A DNA stretch of 64,000 bases from Rhipicephalus microplus (taxonomy: Eukaryota; Arthropoda; Arachnida; Ixodida; Ixodidae), in contig NC_134710.1 of assembly GCF_043290135.1 (NCBI RefSeq), positions 8,634,821 through 8,698,820 on the forward strand. The letters are read 5' to 3'. Made by a program: the position numbers and the translations under genes. Below are positions 11,843-22,968 of this stretch, piece after piece (the stretch's first letter is position 1; every line of letters starts with the position of its first letter). The notes beneath the pieces are model-generated. The model did not search any database. It had not been told where the DNA came from and saw only the letters and a list, made by a program, of their open reading frames with translations.

Positions 11843-12600
11843 TTCTTACACCTGCTCAGCAGGTGTAAGAAATGCTTACAAACTTTGCGCTCCGACTGAG
11901 CTACTCTGTATGGTCTCTGACAAATGGGGTGGGCGGAACCAGTATCAATCGCATGACGAGTGCGTGAAGGTGGTGCAGAAATTCTGCGGCTATTGAGTGC
12001 GAAATCAAAAACAGATGCATGGTTGGAGAGGAGTCGAACTAACGCTTGTCTCTTCTCTGGCGATAGCGACTTATTCACCATATTCATTACTAAGTCATCA
12101 CTAGGACAAGCCACATCAGACGCATTTTCCTTTTTCCTGCCGTCGCTAATGACTGCAATGCTGACGCTGAATTCAAACACAGCCAGCCTAATTCCACCAG
12201 ACAGTACAATCAGCTCGAAAGAGCAGTAGACCACCCATACCAAGGCTTTGCCACTACTTGCAGAAATCCCGCAATGCGGCACAACCCCATCCTTTTTCGC
12301 ACAGCTCAGATGAATTGGGTGAAATATAACGTCAACATTATCTGATGTGATACAACAAACATCAACAGGCATTGAACTATCGACTGGGCCGGTAAAGCTA
12401 TGTCACCAACGGCTGCGATAGTCTGTTGGCATCACGTAGGCTCTTCACAAAAACGAGACAGTAAAACTTTGCCAGCTGCGCAATCCACAGTGGCTCCACA
12501 TTCTTTCAGATAGTCCATCCCCAGGAAAACGTCATGAGTAGAATTAAGAACTGCAAAATCCCGTATCAATATCATCAAACTATCATTAATAGCCTTGTTC
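11843..12600 (-). pseudogene. gypsy protease C-terminal part and protease-RT spacer
   Basis: The reverse reading gives an aspartic-protease flap region with STHDVFLGMDYL near 12510-12545, followed by TVDCAAGKVLLSRF near 12460. The spacer to RT follows, with HAIDTGSAHPICQRPYRV near 11900-11955. The protease catalytic N-terminal portion is absent because the element is truncated at about 12600, where LINE C begins. Confidence 0.65.
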
Positions 12601-12639
12601 ATGGTACTGAATAAAGGAACAGCATTAATTTGAACGCCT

Positions 12640-15250
12640 AATTCATCTAGAAAGCGCTGTATAACCAGAATTTGAGGTATGCGAAATCCCTACCAGTATT
12701 GTACAAACAACAAGTCAGGACGGGCAACAAAAACGGTTTCTAAGCGCCTTATCGGTGATTCATACACTGTGTAGCTAACAATTTAAAACGGGTAGCAAGT
12801 TAGGGAGGCCTAGCTTCCAGATGCAAGACCTTGTTTGCAACAAACTTAGGGAGACCTAAGTTTAGTCTCAAGGCTTGTCTCTCGATGTGTACCAGAGGTT
12901 GTATCTTGTAAGCTGGTGCGCCCGCGTATAACACGCACCCAAACTCAAGCACCAGGTGAACATACACTGAGATAAGAGTATTTATCTGCATAACTAACCG
13001 ACTATTACTGATTTTGCTTAACATTCCCTCAGCACGACCTCCCTTTTCTGCAATGTACTCAATGTGTGTCTTCCAAGACATTGGTCATGAATCATCCCCA
13101 GATATTTCACATTCACTACTTGAGGGGTAGAATCCAGTTGATAAGAGAGTGAGATGTGAAAAGGGTCTTTGCGTGAAAATTTTAAAACAGAACATTTCTC
13201 AACATATAAATACAGATGTAAACTATCAAGCCACATTTCTATGGCAGATGGGTATGACTGTAATATTTGAAATAGCTTGTGAATATCCTCTGCTTCTGAA
13301 AAGATTGCAATGTCGTCCGCATACACATATGTGAGGACGTCCTGGTGCCGTGGTACAGAGCTCATCAAGATATTGCACAACACCGGGGAAAGGACGGCCC
13401 TTTGCGAGACACCTCTTGTTTGCACATATTCGGAAGACGAGATGCCACTTTTGAAACAGTAAAACGTTCTATCGCGTAACAATTATGCAATACATCATTG
13501 TATATACTTTGGATAGTTAAGGTTGTGTAGCTGGTTGATTAACGCTATATACTCAACGCTGTCGTACGCGTTTGATATATCGAGAGTGACGAGCGCAGCA
13601 TATTTTCCTTCCCGCTTAGCTAATTTTATGCGACTTTCAAGGTCTATATGGGCCTGCCATATGGAGCATCCGGATCTGATGCCAATGTGGGATTGATTCA
13701 GAATTTCTCTCTCATTGATGAGATTTGTTATTCGAACGTTTAGGATTCTCTCAAATAATTTTACAAAGATTGAGGTTAACGCAGTGGGGGTAATGTTGTC
13801 CAAAACGTATTCTTTATCCGGAACTTTCAATAATGGCAATACCTTTGCTATTTCCCACTCAAATGGGAGCCATGCCATTCTGAATAAATAGTTGATAACG
13901 TCCAATAGGCACACTTGGCACTCTTTATACACCATTTTCAACATGACCGACGTAACTCCGTTAGGGCCAGGAGCCGCACATGGCAGGTTAGCTAACACAT
14001 GCGACAATTCATGCCTGGCAATTTCCGTGAAGTCCGCGTCCCTTACTTCATGTGAAGGTGATCGTTGGCAAGAAAAACGTTGCTCCAATCCCTTAACAAT
14101 TACTTCTAATGAAGTTTTTATTTTTTTGGCTGACAAAATGATAGAGTTTCCATTTATTGATTGCGGAATCATTTTCTTTTTACGTAGAAATCAATATAAC
14201 GTCTTTTTATTGTTGTATTTAGAAAGATAATCGAAATTCCGCCTCTCGTAATCTTCTTTTGACTTGGCCACTCCACTATACGTTTGAAAACACCTGCAAC
14301 GAACTAGTAGTCCTTACAATTTAGAGGGCACCGATTGTAAGAAAGCTTTTTTTCATGCTGCTTTCCTGAGTCTATAGTCTCTCGAGCAATCGTCATTCCA
14401 CCAAGGAGAACTCGAGTTATGATTAGCTGACGACACCACGAATTCAAATTTCTCACGGGAGTTCTTTAGCAAAGAATATAAGCTCAGAGCCTTCGGCATC
14501 GTGCTATTATCTGACAGAGAAGACAGCGAAAAAAGTAAGGAATCCTTAAATTTCGAGTAGTGTATATGCGTACGAGTAATAGAGATTGATGAGGCTATAT
14601 GAATTTCTATTTCGAAAGTTATAGGTAAGTGGCTGCTGTTTGTTGTGCAATGAACGACTGACCAAGCTGAATCATTAAGGTTGGAGCTCGTAAAAATTAA
14701 ATCCAGTGCTGAAAAAGTATAACTGCATACGTATGTTGGGCTTCCCGAATTCTGACATGAAAAAAAAACTTATCTTGGGTTCAATGCCACAACCGGCTGC
14801 CACACGTATCAGTTTTTACTCCCCATGTAATATGATGGGAGGTAAAGTCTCCTGCTAATAAAATATTTCCTCCACACGGGGTTATTAAAGTATCTAATGG
14901 CCAAGTGTCATGTACGCCTGAAGGAAAGTGAGCATTTACTACTGAATAAATCTGCCCAGTCGGGAGAGTTAAGACTACAACTAATATTTCAAATGCCGGG
15001 GATAGCAGTTTTAACATCAGTTCGGTTTTGTGGCAAAGTTTCTTTGAAATAATTGTCACTATTCTACCACCTCTTTTAGGGCGGTCTAGTCTGAACAAAG
15101 GGTAGTTATTAAAGTGCAGATTAGTATCGGGAGCAATCCAAGATTCTTGAAGTAATATTAAATGGGGACTTCGTTTATCATACAGAAAATGTAAGCCAGT
15201 GAGAGCAGCAAATAGAGAGCGACAATTCCACTGCAGAACTCTCAGGGATG
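12640..15250 (-). pseudogene. LINE C ORF2: AP endonuclease and reverse transcriptase
   Basis: Reading starts near 15247 with VLQWNCRSL, a typical start of the apurinic-like endonuclease, then LILLQESWI near 15150. The central motif NILLAGDFTSHHITWG is near 14830-14870. The middle (about 14200-14760) is full of stops. RT resumes at 14172-13495 with PGPNGVTSVM near 13950, LVTLDISNAYDSVEY near 13560-13600 and TRGVSQRAVLSPVL near 13400. The catalytic YADD is near 13315. The thumb and connection continue to LGLPKFVANKVLHLEAR at 12800-12860 and RIPQILVIQRF near 12680. Confidence 0.8.
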
Positions 15251-16600
15251 CTATTTTGGGGTAAGGATATTTTCGGAGATAACTTTCTCCAAAGTACTTT
15301 CTTTGAGTATTTTACTAGACGGAGTCTTCTTTGGTTTAGACGGAAGGGAACGTAAAACGTCATGGTTCAACGGGGACTGGCTGTGATTCTGTGCGCCAGC
15401 ATCAAGCTCGACATTAGTAGACACATTTGGGTCTAACACTTGTTGTTGGTCAATATTTGTCATGCACTGGATGACAAACGTTGATGATAACATCCAAGAG
15501 CTCTGGATGTTATCCGCGATATTCACCTCATCATTACATACTGCAGTAGCATCACTGGCAGTCGGTTTTTTATTGGGCTCAGGATTACCCAGAGAAGTTG
15601 GGATCAACAGCTTAGTAATTTGATTACTGACAACTTGTGCTATGCATTCGGAGATGCTAGCTACCAATTGGTTCATTACTGTAGCCATAGATCTTCCTAC
15701 CGCTACCTCAACTGCCTGCGTGATATTAGTATCCTGACACGAATCACGTGCTGTAACGCCAGCATAGCCATGGGCTCTCTCCTTAACAGCTGAAATTGCT
15801 TTCTTTCTAGGGCTTCTCCTTTTGTCTAGGATTGCTAGAGTTTGTACTTCTTGATGGCGCATTGGGCACTCTGCGAATTCAGCTGCGTGATGTCCATCCC
15901 ACAGGCAACACAAGTCATTTTGGGCCTTATAATCTTGATCTGAGTGGCGTTCACCGCATCTACGACATCGACCCTCTGATTAGCAGCCACGAGAGCTATG
16001 CCCACACCTCCAGCAGTTCTGACATTGCAATGGGCGGGACGGTAACTGATATACTCTAAATATAATGGCCATGCTTTAGTTTCTGAAGGGCATTGCGTAC
16101 CTGCTAAAGTCGCAATCACTGACTCTGTGGAATGTCGTTTGTTGTCAACCAGTCGATCACACCGGTAAACTGCCACCACACCTGCCACAGAAAGCTTCTC
16201 GAGCGTCTCCGCAGGGCTCAGTTGTGCGTCGACCCCACGCACAATGCTTTTATTGCATACGGGATGTTGCGGTATATACGCACTCACCGGGATCGAAGCA
16301 AAGGAAGAACACTTAAGGAGATCCTTTACACATTGCTGATTTGGTGTTCCACATACAATGCCACCACGACCAAACTGCTGCACGTCGGTTATGCTCTGGT
16401 AGTTGGGGTCACGGCATGCAGATGTTCTTGTGTTGCCTTAGGGTTATTCAACTTAATGAAGTACCCACCCAAAGGTACCATAGTGACGGTAATATTGCTC
16501 ACTCCACTGCAGAGAAACAAGTGAAGAGGTAAATTATCATTGTGTAGAGAGGCCGTCCACAGGGAACGATCCTGACCCGGAGAATTCCTCGACATCAGTA
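15251..16600 (-). pseudogene. LINE C ORF1 (nucleic-acid-binding, zinc knuckles)
   Basis: The ORF1 product would bind the element RNA. Reverse-strand reading across two frames shows three cysteine-rich knuckles at about 15870-16040: CQNCWRCGHSSRGC, CRRCGERHSDQ and CCLWDGHHAAEFAEC. They are followed by a basic stretch (KRRSPRKKAISAVKER). The N-terminal part reads LHNDNLPLHLFL near 16520. Frame changes occur near 16385 and 15900, and a stop lies just after the first knuckle. Confidence 0.7.
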
Positions 16601-16984
16601 CAGCCTCAAGACTAGATCAAGAAAAGAAAAATGGCCCTGCATAAAATAATGATAAACGCACAAATACTAGGCGAGAGCTATCTGGTACTTAGCCACTCAA
16701 CCAGCACCGAGAACCACCTAACCAGATCGAACGTGGCTTGCAGACCGTCGCCTGCCACTGGTGCCGCTGGTGCTCCAAAATACCACGTAGTCGGCGTCGA
16801 GTACGCGCATTCTATTACTTCGAACCATTATGTGCCTTCTAACAAGCCGCGGACGCGATAATAAAATGTCGTTTTCCCCCTCTAGGATCGTCAGGGGGCA
16901 ACCTCAGGGGGCAACCTACGAAGAATTTTACAGCCGCAAGTGCTATTATCAGCGCAAATAATATTGCCCATGCTCAAATAAGTG

Positions 16985-17115
16985 TTCCGTCAGTTTAACA
17001 TGGTTTTAATACGGCCTAAACTGGAGCACGGTAGCCTCACGGTTCATATTGATGCGTTCGAGGAGGATCGTGTAGAGAGATTTCTATATTCGGGATGTTA
17101 TCAAAAGGCCATGAC
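16985..17115 (+). pseudogene. Short LINE reverse transcriptase fragment (CR1/Jockey-like, tentative)
   Basis: The forward frame reads MVLIRPKLEHGS, then an ERVERFLYSGCY-like stretch. This resembles the block after the RT catalytic core in CR1- and Jockey-type LINEs, where LVRPKLEYAS and RAARFI are common. The similarity covers only about 40 residues and is judged from memory, so confidence is low. Confidence 0.35.
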
Positions 17116-17399
17116 AAGGCGTTTTCGGCTCTACCTATTTGAAGTTACGGCTCTCGAAATCATAGCATCCTGCGGTCCTTCTCGAGGCATTCTCTACAAA
17201 AACGCCATACATATGGTCAACGCCCGCCTTTGCCCAATGACATTCTAGCAGACAACAGGGATTGCAGAATTGTGCCTACCGGCGCTGTGCAAGAAATTCA
17301 TCTAATTTAGCAACTTTGCTCGTCCTCAGGTGACGCTTGTAACGGGACATAGCCGAGATGTAGATGGTGCAACAGAATTGACGAGCTACTGTCGTGCAC

Positions 17400-17623
17400 T
17401 CCTTCGCGGGCGAGAAGGAATGTAGGCGCCTCGGAGCAAAATCGGAGGAGTGCTTGCTGGAAGGGGACGAAGCGAAGGGTTTGAACCGCATTATTTTGAA
17501 CCCACTGGGAGAGGAGGGGAGGAGAACGGTGGGTGGGTGCGCATGCGCGCGCCTTCTGACCATCGATTCCGCCGCTGCCGCCGCCGCCACTCCGACCGGC
17601 AAGGCGAGCGAAGTGCGGCAAAC
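17400..17623 (+). promoter_or_regulatory. Candidate CpG promoter and non-coding first exon with splice donor
   Basis: A GC- and CpG-rich stretch stands out from AT-rich surroundings. It contains a perfect NRF1-type palindrome TGCGCATGCGCG at 17538-17549 and a CCGCCGCTGCCGCCGCCGCC run. A good splice donor, AAAC followed by GTGAGTG, begins its intron at 17624. Forward transcription is inferred from the donor only. The downstream exon was not found. The reverse open frame 17276-17680 is probably a by-product of composition. Confidence 0.35.
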
Positions 17624-19365
17624 GTGAGTGATGCCCGTCTTGGCGGAATGTGACACATCTGTTTCGACTCGTTCACTCATGTTTGATTGTAGAGCATACG
17701 ATATTTTCTATTTACGAAGTGATTGGCGGTACTGTCCCGGTCAGAATATCCGCCAGCGGCCTTTCTAGCTTGGAATGATGCGCTAGGTTCAAACACGTAC
17801 GCCGGATGGGTGCTTATCATTCTGGCATCTTGACTGAACAGATAACGTTTGCTGACCGAGGCGCATCATTCTTGTCGGAAATCGCTTACTCGAAATGTTT
17901 GTGTTTGTGGCTGTGGGTATCTTGGGTTAAATGCGATAAAAATAGGTGATTTTCTACAGAATATCAAAAGTGGCTTTGTACACGCGTTTTAGGTGACGCT
18001 TGTTGCTCGTCATTTTGCTTGTTTCTATAGGGCTCGTTTTGTTCAATTCACCTCCACTAATTTAGCAGTTTCGTTTTTACTTCGGTTTAGATCTGTTTAG
18101 TGATCTACTGATAGATTTTACCTCTTCAAGATAATAATTATAAAAGCTTGATGTCATTTGGGCACAAAACAATGCAACCATGCACAAAAGTATAGGACAA
18201 GTTATTTTTTCGCGGTATAACTTCGTCCACATGTCGGAATTGCAGAATATAAGCTAAGTGTGATAATAACCAAATCAAAATCCTGGTTCTAGCAAGGACT
18301 TTAGTTTTTAATGTGTGATACAAAGTAAACTGTACACTGGTCATATAGATAAACCTAGTAAAACATGCCTTTATTGAATATTCGGCCGAGTTTTCTGCCG
18401 TCGTTAACATACAGCACTACATCAACGCCTACGTTTAACGGCTAGCTGAAGCAACAGTAGAGCGCTACATGCGAGTGACACATGACTCCTCGGGATGACC
18501 GCCAAGGTAAGTCGGTGGAGGGCCGGTTCATGGCGGTAACGGCCAGATGCTGGTGTTCGAAGGATGATAAAAACAGAAAAAAAAAACTGGGAGTCCCTTC
18601 AGCTTCGTTTTTCAAGAGTTGAGCGTGATGTCGTGTCTCCGTGCGTACTTCAATCGTGAATGAAATCTTTTCGAACTTGCGTTGCACCCACTACGTGGCC
18701 GTAGGGGAAAAGGTTCAGTAACATGTGTGTCTTTCGTAGTGGGTCACCGGCTTTAAACCATGAAATCATTATGATAATTGAATGCATCTGCCACCACTCG
18801 ATCGCAATGTACGCTTGTACCACACATTATTACGGCAATATTTTATGTTGTATTGTGAAGCATGTTTACAGGACGTGTGTGTTTGTAAATCATGAAAGTT
18901 ACTTTCACTGCATTTCCAAGCAGAGGAAGTTATTTTCACTGCATTCACACGCACAGGCGTGGCTGTGGGTTAGAACACCAGCTTGCCACGCGAACGACCA
19001 GGGTCCCATCCCCACGCAAGAATTTTTATTATTTACTTTATTTGAATCTTTCTCGATTTTCTGGTGATGCACAAGGTGATGATTGTTCGCTCACAACCAA
19101 CGATGCCGACACCAGAATTTCGGCGTAACGAGCTCTTTAATGTTATCTCGTTATCTCGTTATAAGGCGGCACCATTACGTGACTACCAGTCATAACGATT
19201 TGAGCCAGAGAGAATAAATTACGTTGGAGATCAGTCAACGTCTTAGCACTCTTAGAATAATCAATTTACTGGTGTCTGGAATAAAAAAAAATGGGGCAGA
19301 ACAACTTTGGAAACATCTCGCCGTAAGTGATACATATTTGACTTCAGAAATTCGTAAACAGTGTG
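17624..19365. other. Intron-like or intergenic sequence, no gene recognised
   Basis: No supported coding sequence. A strong donor-like AAGGTAAGT occurs at about 18503-18511 but has no convincing exon in front of it. A copy of the 5430-5480 repeat is at 18586-18640. Confidence 0.4.
18586..18640 (+). repeat. Dispersed repeat copy, pair with 5430-5480
   Basis: CTGGGAGTCCCTTCAGCTTC and the following bases correspond to the segment at 5430-5480, preceded in both cases by an A-rich run. It is probably the end of a moderately repeated tick element whose full structure is not visible here. Confidence 0.4.
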
Positions 19366-19459
19366 CTGGAGAAGCCGACATTTCGACAAGCGGACTTGTC
19401 TTTTTCAAGGCTCCAACTGAAAAAGACAACTCTGCTCGTCGAAACGTCGCGTCCTCCAG
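19366..19459. repeat. Near-palindrome of two inverted GACAAGTCCGC-GTCGAAA units
   Basis: Arms 19366-19410 and 19415-19459 pair with 35 of 45 positions matching. Each arm, read outward from the centre, is TGAAAAAGACAA, a short variable part, then GTCGAAAYGTCG and CTCCAG. A further CTGTGAAGGG...CCGAAACGTC motif lies at 19679-19708. The layout CTGA, a small stem, then CGAAAC recalls hammerhead ribozyme cores of Penelope-like elements, but key core bases differ from the consensus. Confidence 0.5.
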
Positions 19460-19784
19460 AATCCACTCCTAGCTGTTCACGAATTTTTCATCGCAAGCTT
19501 CTCCGTCTCGCCTTTCTTCTAGACAAATCGCATTTGCCTTTTATACTTCCGAACAGTCATCGAATGCGTGAAATAAGTCCAAGTAATAGAGCTGAAGCTC
19601 AACCCTTTTTTAAAGTTGGGCAGCGATTTTCATGTCCCGTTGTTCACGGCTTTCTGATGATACTTTTTCTATATGCACTGTGAAGGGTATTGCAACAAGC
19701 CGAAACGTCAATATATCATTCTACAGTTCTATGTCAGAAACGCCAATTATTGACGCCTATTTCCCTCCTTCTGATAGAACTTAA

Positions 19785-20037
19785 GGAGGTATTGTAGGGT
19801 ACATGGTAACCCGCCGCGGTGGTCTAGTGGCTAAAGTACTCGGCTGCTGACTTGCAAGTCTCGGGATCAAATCCCGGCTGTGGCGGCTGCATTTCCGATG
19901 GAGGCGGAAATGTTGTAGGCCCGTGTTGTCAGATTTAGGTGCACGTTAAAGAACCCCAGGTGGTCGAAATTTCCGGAGCCCTCCACTAAGGCGTCTCTCA
20001 TAATCATAGGGGGTTTTTGAGACGTTAAACCCCACAT

Positions 20038-20134
<97 letters not shown>

Positions 20135-20832
20135 GGCACATGGCATACTAAGCTGTTTTAGCGTAATATGATAGAAACGGCTGCAGGTATTCTCATAAAA
20201 TTTTACAGGCTCACAAAAAATGCTCCTTGGCATCAAGTGACACCTGTTTTTTATGCCTAGGTTGCTTATTCTTCCTATGGTCCCCTCCCAAAATTTAAAA
20301 GGTTTTCACTTACTCAATGTACCTTTTCTCTGCAACTTCCGAAAGGGATGTAACCGCATTCAGCCGTGTTGTTGTAGAGACTCACAAGTTATATCTCAAC
20401 TAAAAATATATTACATTTTTCATGAAGGTCTTGTGAAAAAAATAAAAATACTGGTTGCACAAAGCCAAGGTTGGTGCGTATTGTTGTGCACTTTTTAAAG
20501 CTCTATTTATTTGAAATCAGTATTTTGTTTAGTTCACATTGTTTCTAACTTGTACTTCACGCATACAAAGTTTCATTGAGATTGATGTAATACTTTTTTT
20601 GAAAAAAAGGTACATTAAAGCTTAAAAATTTATAAAAAATGCAATTTGAGAAAAACGAAGTTTTACTGTTTACGCGAGAGGGAGCGTGGCGCACATCAGC
20701 GCGGCATTTAAACCACTTGGAGCGGCGGTTCATCGTCGGGCTTTCACAGGTTTGTTCCTCAGAGAACAGTGGTTTTTTTGGTGTCGAAATTGCCAATTCG
20801 ATTTTTCGGGCGATTTACCCTACGATACCCCC
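19785..20832. mobile_element. TTAA-flanked DNA transposon (Kolobok-like ends), carrying a SINE
   Basis: TTAA at 19781-19784 and 20833-20836 flanks inverted ends: GGAGGTATTGTAGGGTA on the left, and on the right the complement of GGGGGTATCGTAGGGTA. Ends starting with purine-purine-G plus a TTAA target fit the Kolobok superfamily better than piggyBac, whose ends start with CCY; this is from memory. Without the SINE the element is about 720 bases. No transposase is seen, so it is non-autonomous. Its right part has a CG-rich patch near 20680-20750. Confidence 0.7.
19809..20134 (+). mobile_element. Ruka-like SINE with long (ATCA)n tail
   Basis: A box TGGTCTAGTGG and a B-box-like GGGATCAAATCCC are followed by the family core (GATGGAGGCGGAAATGTTGT) and the 3' end CCCCACATATC. 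The tail is about 100 bases of ATCA repeats with one ACCA change. Likely target duplication: TACATGGTA before and CACATGGCA after. It lies inside the TTAA element, so it is younger than that element. Confidence 0.9.
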
Positions 20833-21036
20833 TTAAAATATCGTATATTTGTGCTACTTGCGTGTTCAAAACACCAGGTACATTTGGCCATCTATTTTAC
20901 TCATTCGGTAAGTAATTTTCTACAATCTCGATACCAACAGGCACCATTATCGGCGAGGGGTGTGCGAGAATTCGAAAATTTGGAATAACGAATTTGATAG
21001 TGTTCTTTTTGATTTGGTGGAAAGATATTAGAAATG

Positions 21037-21089
21037 GCGTCTCTCATAATCTTATGGTGCTTTTGGGACGTTAAACGCCACATATCATC
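21037..21089 (+). mobile_element. Extremely 5'-truncated Ruka-like SINE (53 bp)
   Basis: Only the last part of the SINE is present, from GCGTCTCTCATAATC to CACATATCATC. It is flanked by AAGATATTAGAAATG at 21022-21036 and AAGATATTCGAAATG at 21090-21104, a 15-base duplication with one difference. This shows a genuine insertion rather than a deletion remnant. Confidence 0.85.
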
Positions 21090-21104
21090 AAGATATTCGA
21101 AATG

Positions 21105-21808
21105 CCGAATATCTTTCGAATACTTTTAGAACAACCAGCACCAACGGGAAGAACTCAAACGGTCGGAAGAGGGAAGGAATAGCTTGGAGGCTCTACTGTT
21201 GACCGGACAAGGGCTTACGTATACAGTGCCATGAATCGAATATCACTATCGCCATGTGGTGAAGCACAGACCCAATGAACTTAACGAATTACCGTTATTC
21301 TGTAAGTCTGTTCTTGCTGGCACAGCATCACATTGGGTGAATAGTGGTGGTGGGGTGGGCAGTGATCCGACTTGACAGCACCTGCGTGGGCTGGTCTTCT
21401 GCGCATACCCAGTTGTAATTCGTCATACACTGTTTCATTTATCATCTAAGTTTTATCTCTCATTTATCGTCTAAGTTTATCATCTAAGTAAAAGGTGATC
21501 ACAAATTATGAACTTGCATACTGAAGTAACTGGAGCAGTTCAACCTTCAGTTAATATCTCGAAGGCTGAGGTCGCTCTTGTTTTCGAGATTACCCCACTT
21601 TACATATATGTCTGGTGCTTTTTTGGAGCCGTGAAAGCAATCGTCCACCTGTGGGTGGACGTTAGGCACAGAAGCGGACAAGACACGAGGAACGGGACAA
21701 GCGCTGGTCTAACAACGGAAATATTTTATTTGAACAAATTCACCCCCGAAGGGACGCATGCAAGCAGGCGTTTGGTGAGTCACCACGGACCCCAGCCAAA
21801 GGGGGCTT
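21105..21808. other. Intergenic with a probable unclassified repeat
   Basis: No gene is supported. The stretch around 21655-21760 (GGACGTTAGGCACAGAAGCG, ACGGGACAAGCGCT) resembles a common arthropod interspersed repeat that I recall but cannot name. Confidence 0.3.
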
Positions 21809-22201
21809 TCAACCTCTCCCATGCCTCACCATGCGTGGCTTAGCCGAGTCCAGAGACAAGAAGATTCTGTGGGTTGAGCCGATGCCGGGTGTTTGGACCT
21901 CTACGGCCCCCCGGTATAGAGGCAACACGCCCCGCTGACACCAAACACGGTGCAAGAATATTTTGGTGATCGTACGAACGCCGGGACTATGCGCTGCCCG
22001 ATAATGTTCTGCTTCGGAAAGAACCCGAGATATGGCGCTACGAACTTCGCCCTGGATAATGCGGAGGCTCCCCTCCCCCCGCCTCTCGGTGTAGGAACGC
22101 CCCGTGGTGTAGGAAAATAGCGGCGCTCTTTTATCGCTTAAAAGCTCCTTGATTAGTCGCCACAACACCCTTGCCACGCCATCAACCTCCTCTCTTATCA
22201 C
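21809..22201 (-). CDS. Unrecognised open reading frame, 130 codons
   Basis: An uninterrupted reverse frame of 130 codons sits in a locally GC-richer block (about 21760-22480). It is Arg-rich, with a Leu/Val-rich start (EEVDGVARVLWRLIKELL) that could form an amphipathic helix. No domain, signal peptide or membrane segment is visible. It may be part of an unclassified element or chance. Nothing nearby supports expression. Confidence 0.2.
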   Translation of the reverse strand: MIREEVDGVARVLWRLIKELLSDKRAPLFSYTTGRSYTERRGEGSLRIIQGEVRSAISRVLSEAEHYRAAHSPGVRTITKIFLHRVWCQRGVLPLYRGAVEVQTPGIGSTHRIFLSLDSAKPRMVRHGRG

Positions 22202-22734
22202 GCCCCTTTCCGCGGCGTCGCTCAGTGCGTGTCGCGTTGTTGATATCGCGCGACAACCCGATTTTCTCAGATTTGGAAACCATCGCCCACGTGCCGGGTG
22301 TGCTTTGCGGAATTCGCCAGCAGCCCGCCATGGTCCTTAGTCCAGCGTGTCATCTATCGGTATGCTGCAAACGAGAACATAATTGGGCCCTCCCCGCCAA
22401 GCGCTCACTTCGTGTCGTTCGCTCACCTAAATTAGTCTTGCACCGTGTTGCCGGATTGAGGGAGAGGGCACACCTGGGCTGAAGTGTGAATCGGCAGTCA
22501 CCTTTTGCTGTCTCTCTTGATATCCCGTGTCCTTTCGTCTACTTTAAACCTCATCTCGCCTCTTACATTTACTTCCGTTTTTCCCCCTGGCAGCAAGGGT
22601 TAACCTTGTGTGGCTATTCTATTTAGGGTAATCCATATATCATTACGGTAACAGCGTTATGCTGGCGTGGTGCACACTTGTTCGCACGTTCTGCCAAGTC
22701 CCCTCATTGGGCTTCGTGGTGGATGGCTGGCGCG

Positions 22735-22968
22735 CCCCACCACGGTGGTCTAGTGGCTAAGGTACTCGGCTGCTGACCCGCAGGTCGCGGGATCAAATCC
22801 CGGCTGCGGCAGCTGCATTTCCGATGGAGGCGGAAATGTTGTAGGCCCGTGTGCTCATATTTGAGGGGACGTTAAAGAACCCCAGGTGGTGGAAATTTCC
22901 AGAGCCCTCCACTACGGCGTCTCTCATAATTTTATGATAGTTTCGGGACGTTAAACCCTGCATATCAA
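22735..22968 (+). mobile_element. Ruka-like SINE, full length, short tail
   Basis: It has a head with TGGTCTAGTGGCTAAGGTAC, GGGATCAAATCCC as the B-box region, the core GATGGAGGCGGAAATGTTGT, and an end CGTTAAACCCTGCATATCAA. The usual ATCA tail is almost absent and no target duplication was found. Confidence 0.88.

Larger units (their letters stand above)
9131..12600 (-). mobile_element. Ty3/gypsy retrotransposon remnant, truncated at both ends
   Basis: On the reverse strand, from right to left, protease flap, reverse transcriptase, RNase H and integrase follow in the usual Ty3/gypsy pol order. No LTR was found at either side. Gag and the N-terminal half of the protease are missing. The left end lies between the integrase C-terminus and the LINE RNase H fragment, near an AATAAA-like ACAATAAACATG. 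Both ends abut LINE C sequence, so it looks like an insertion into that LINE. It carries its own insertion at about 10613-10845. All frames are broken. End coordinates are uncertain by about 40 bases. Confidence 0.8.
12610..16600 (-). mobile_element. LINE family C (ORF1 with zinc knuckles, endonuclease, RT), decayed
   Basis: On the reverse strand this is a non-LTR element in the order ORF1, endonuclease, RT, connection. It is broken at about 12600 by the gypsy remnant, and its RNase H probably continues at 8640-9130. The 5' part may extend to about 16870, but no boundary is visible. Stops and frameshifts are spread throughout. It is distinct from family A by sequence: the RT box is YVYADDIAIFS. 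Confidence 0.8.

Noticed and set aside
17276..17680. 134-codon reverse frame with Ala run
   Set aside because: It overlaps the CpG-rich block; its composition explains the open frame and no domain is visible.
18482..18515. Short first coding exon MTPRDDRQ with perfect donor AAGGTAAGT
   Set aside because: Only eight codons, no promoter and no downstream exon; left as a possible chance match.
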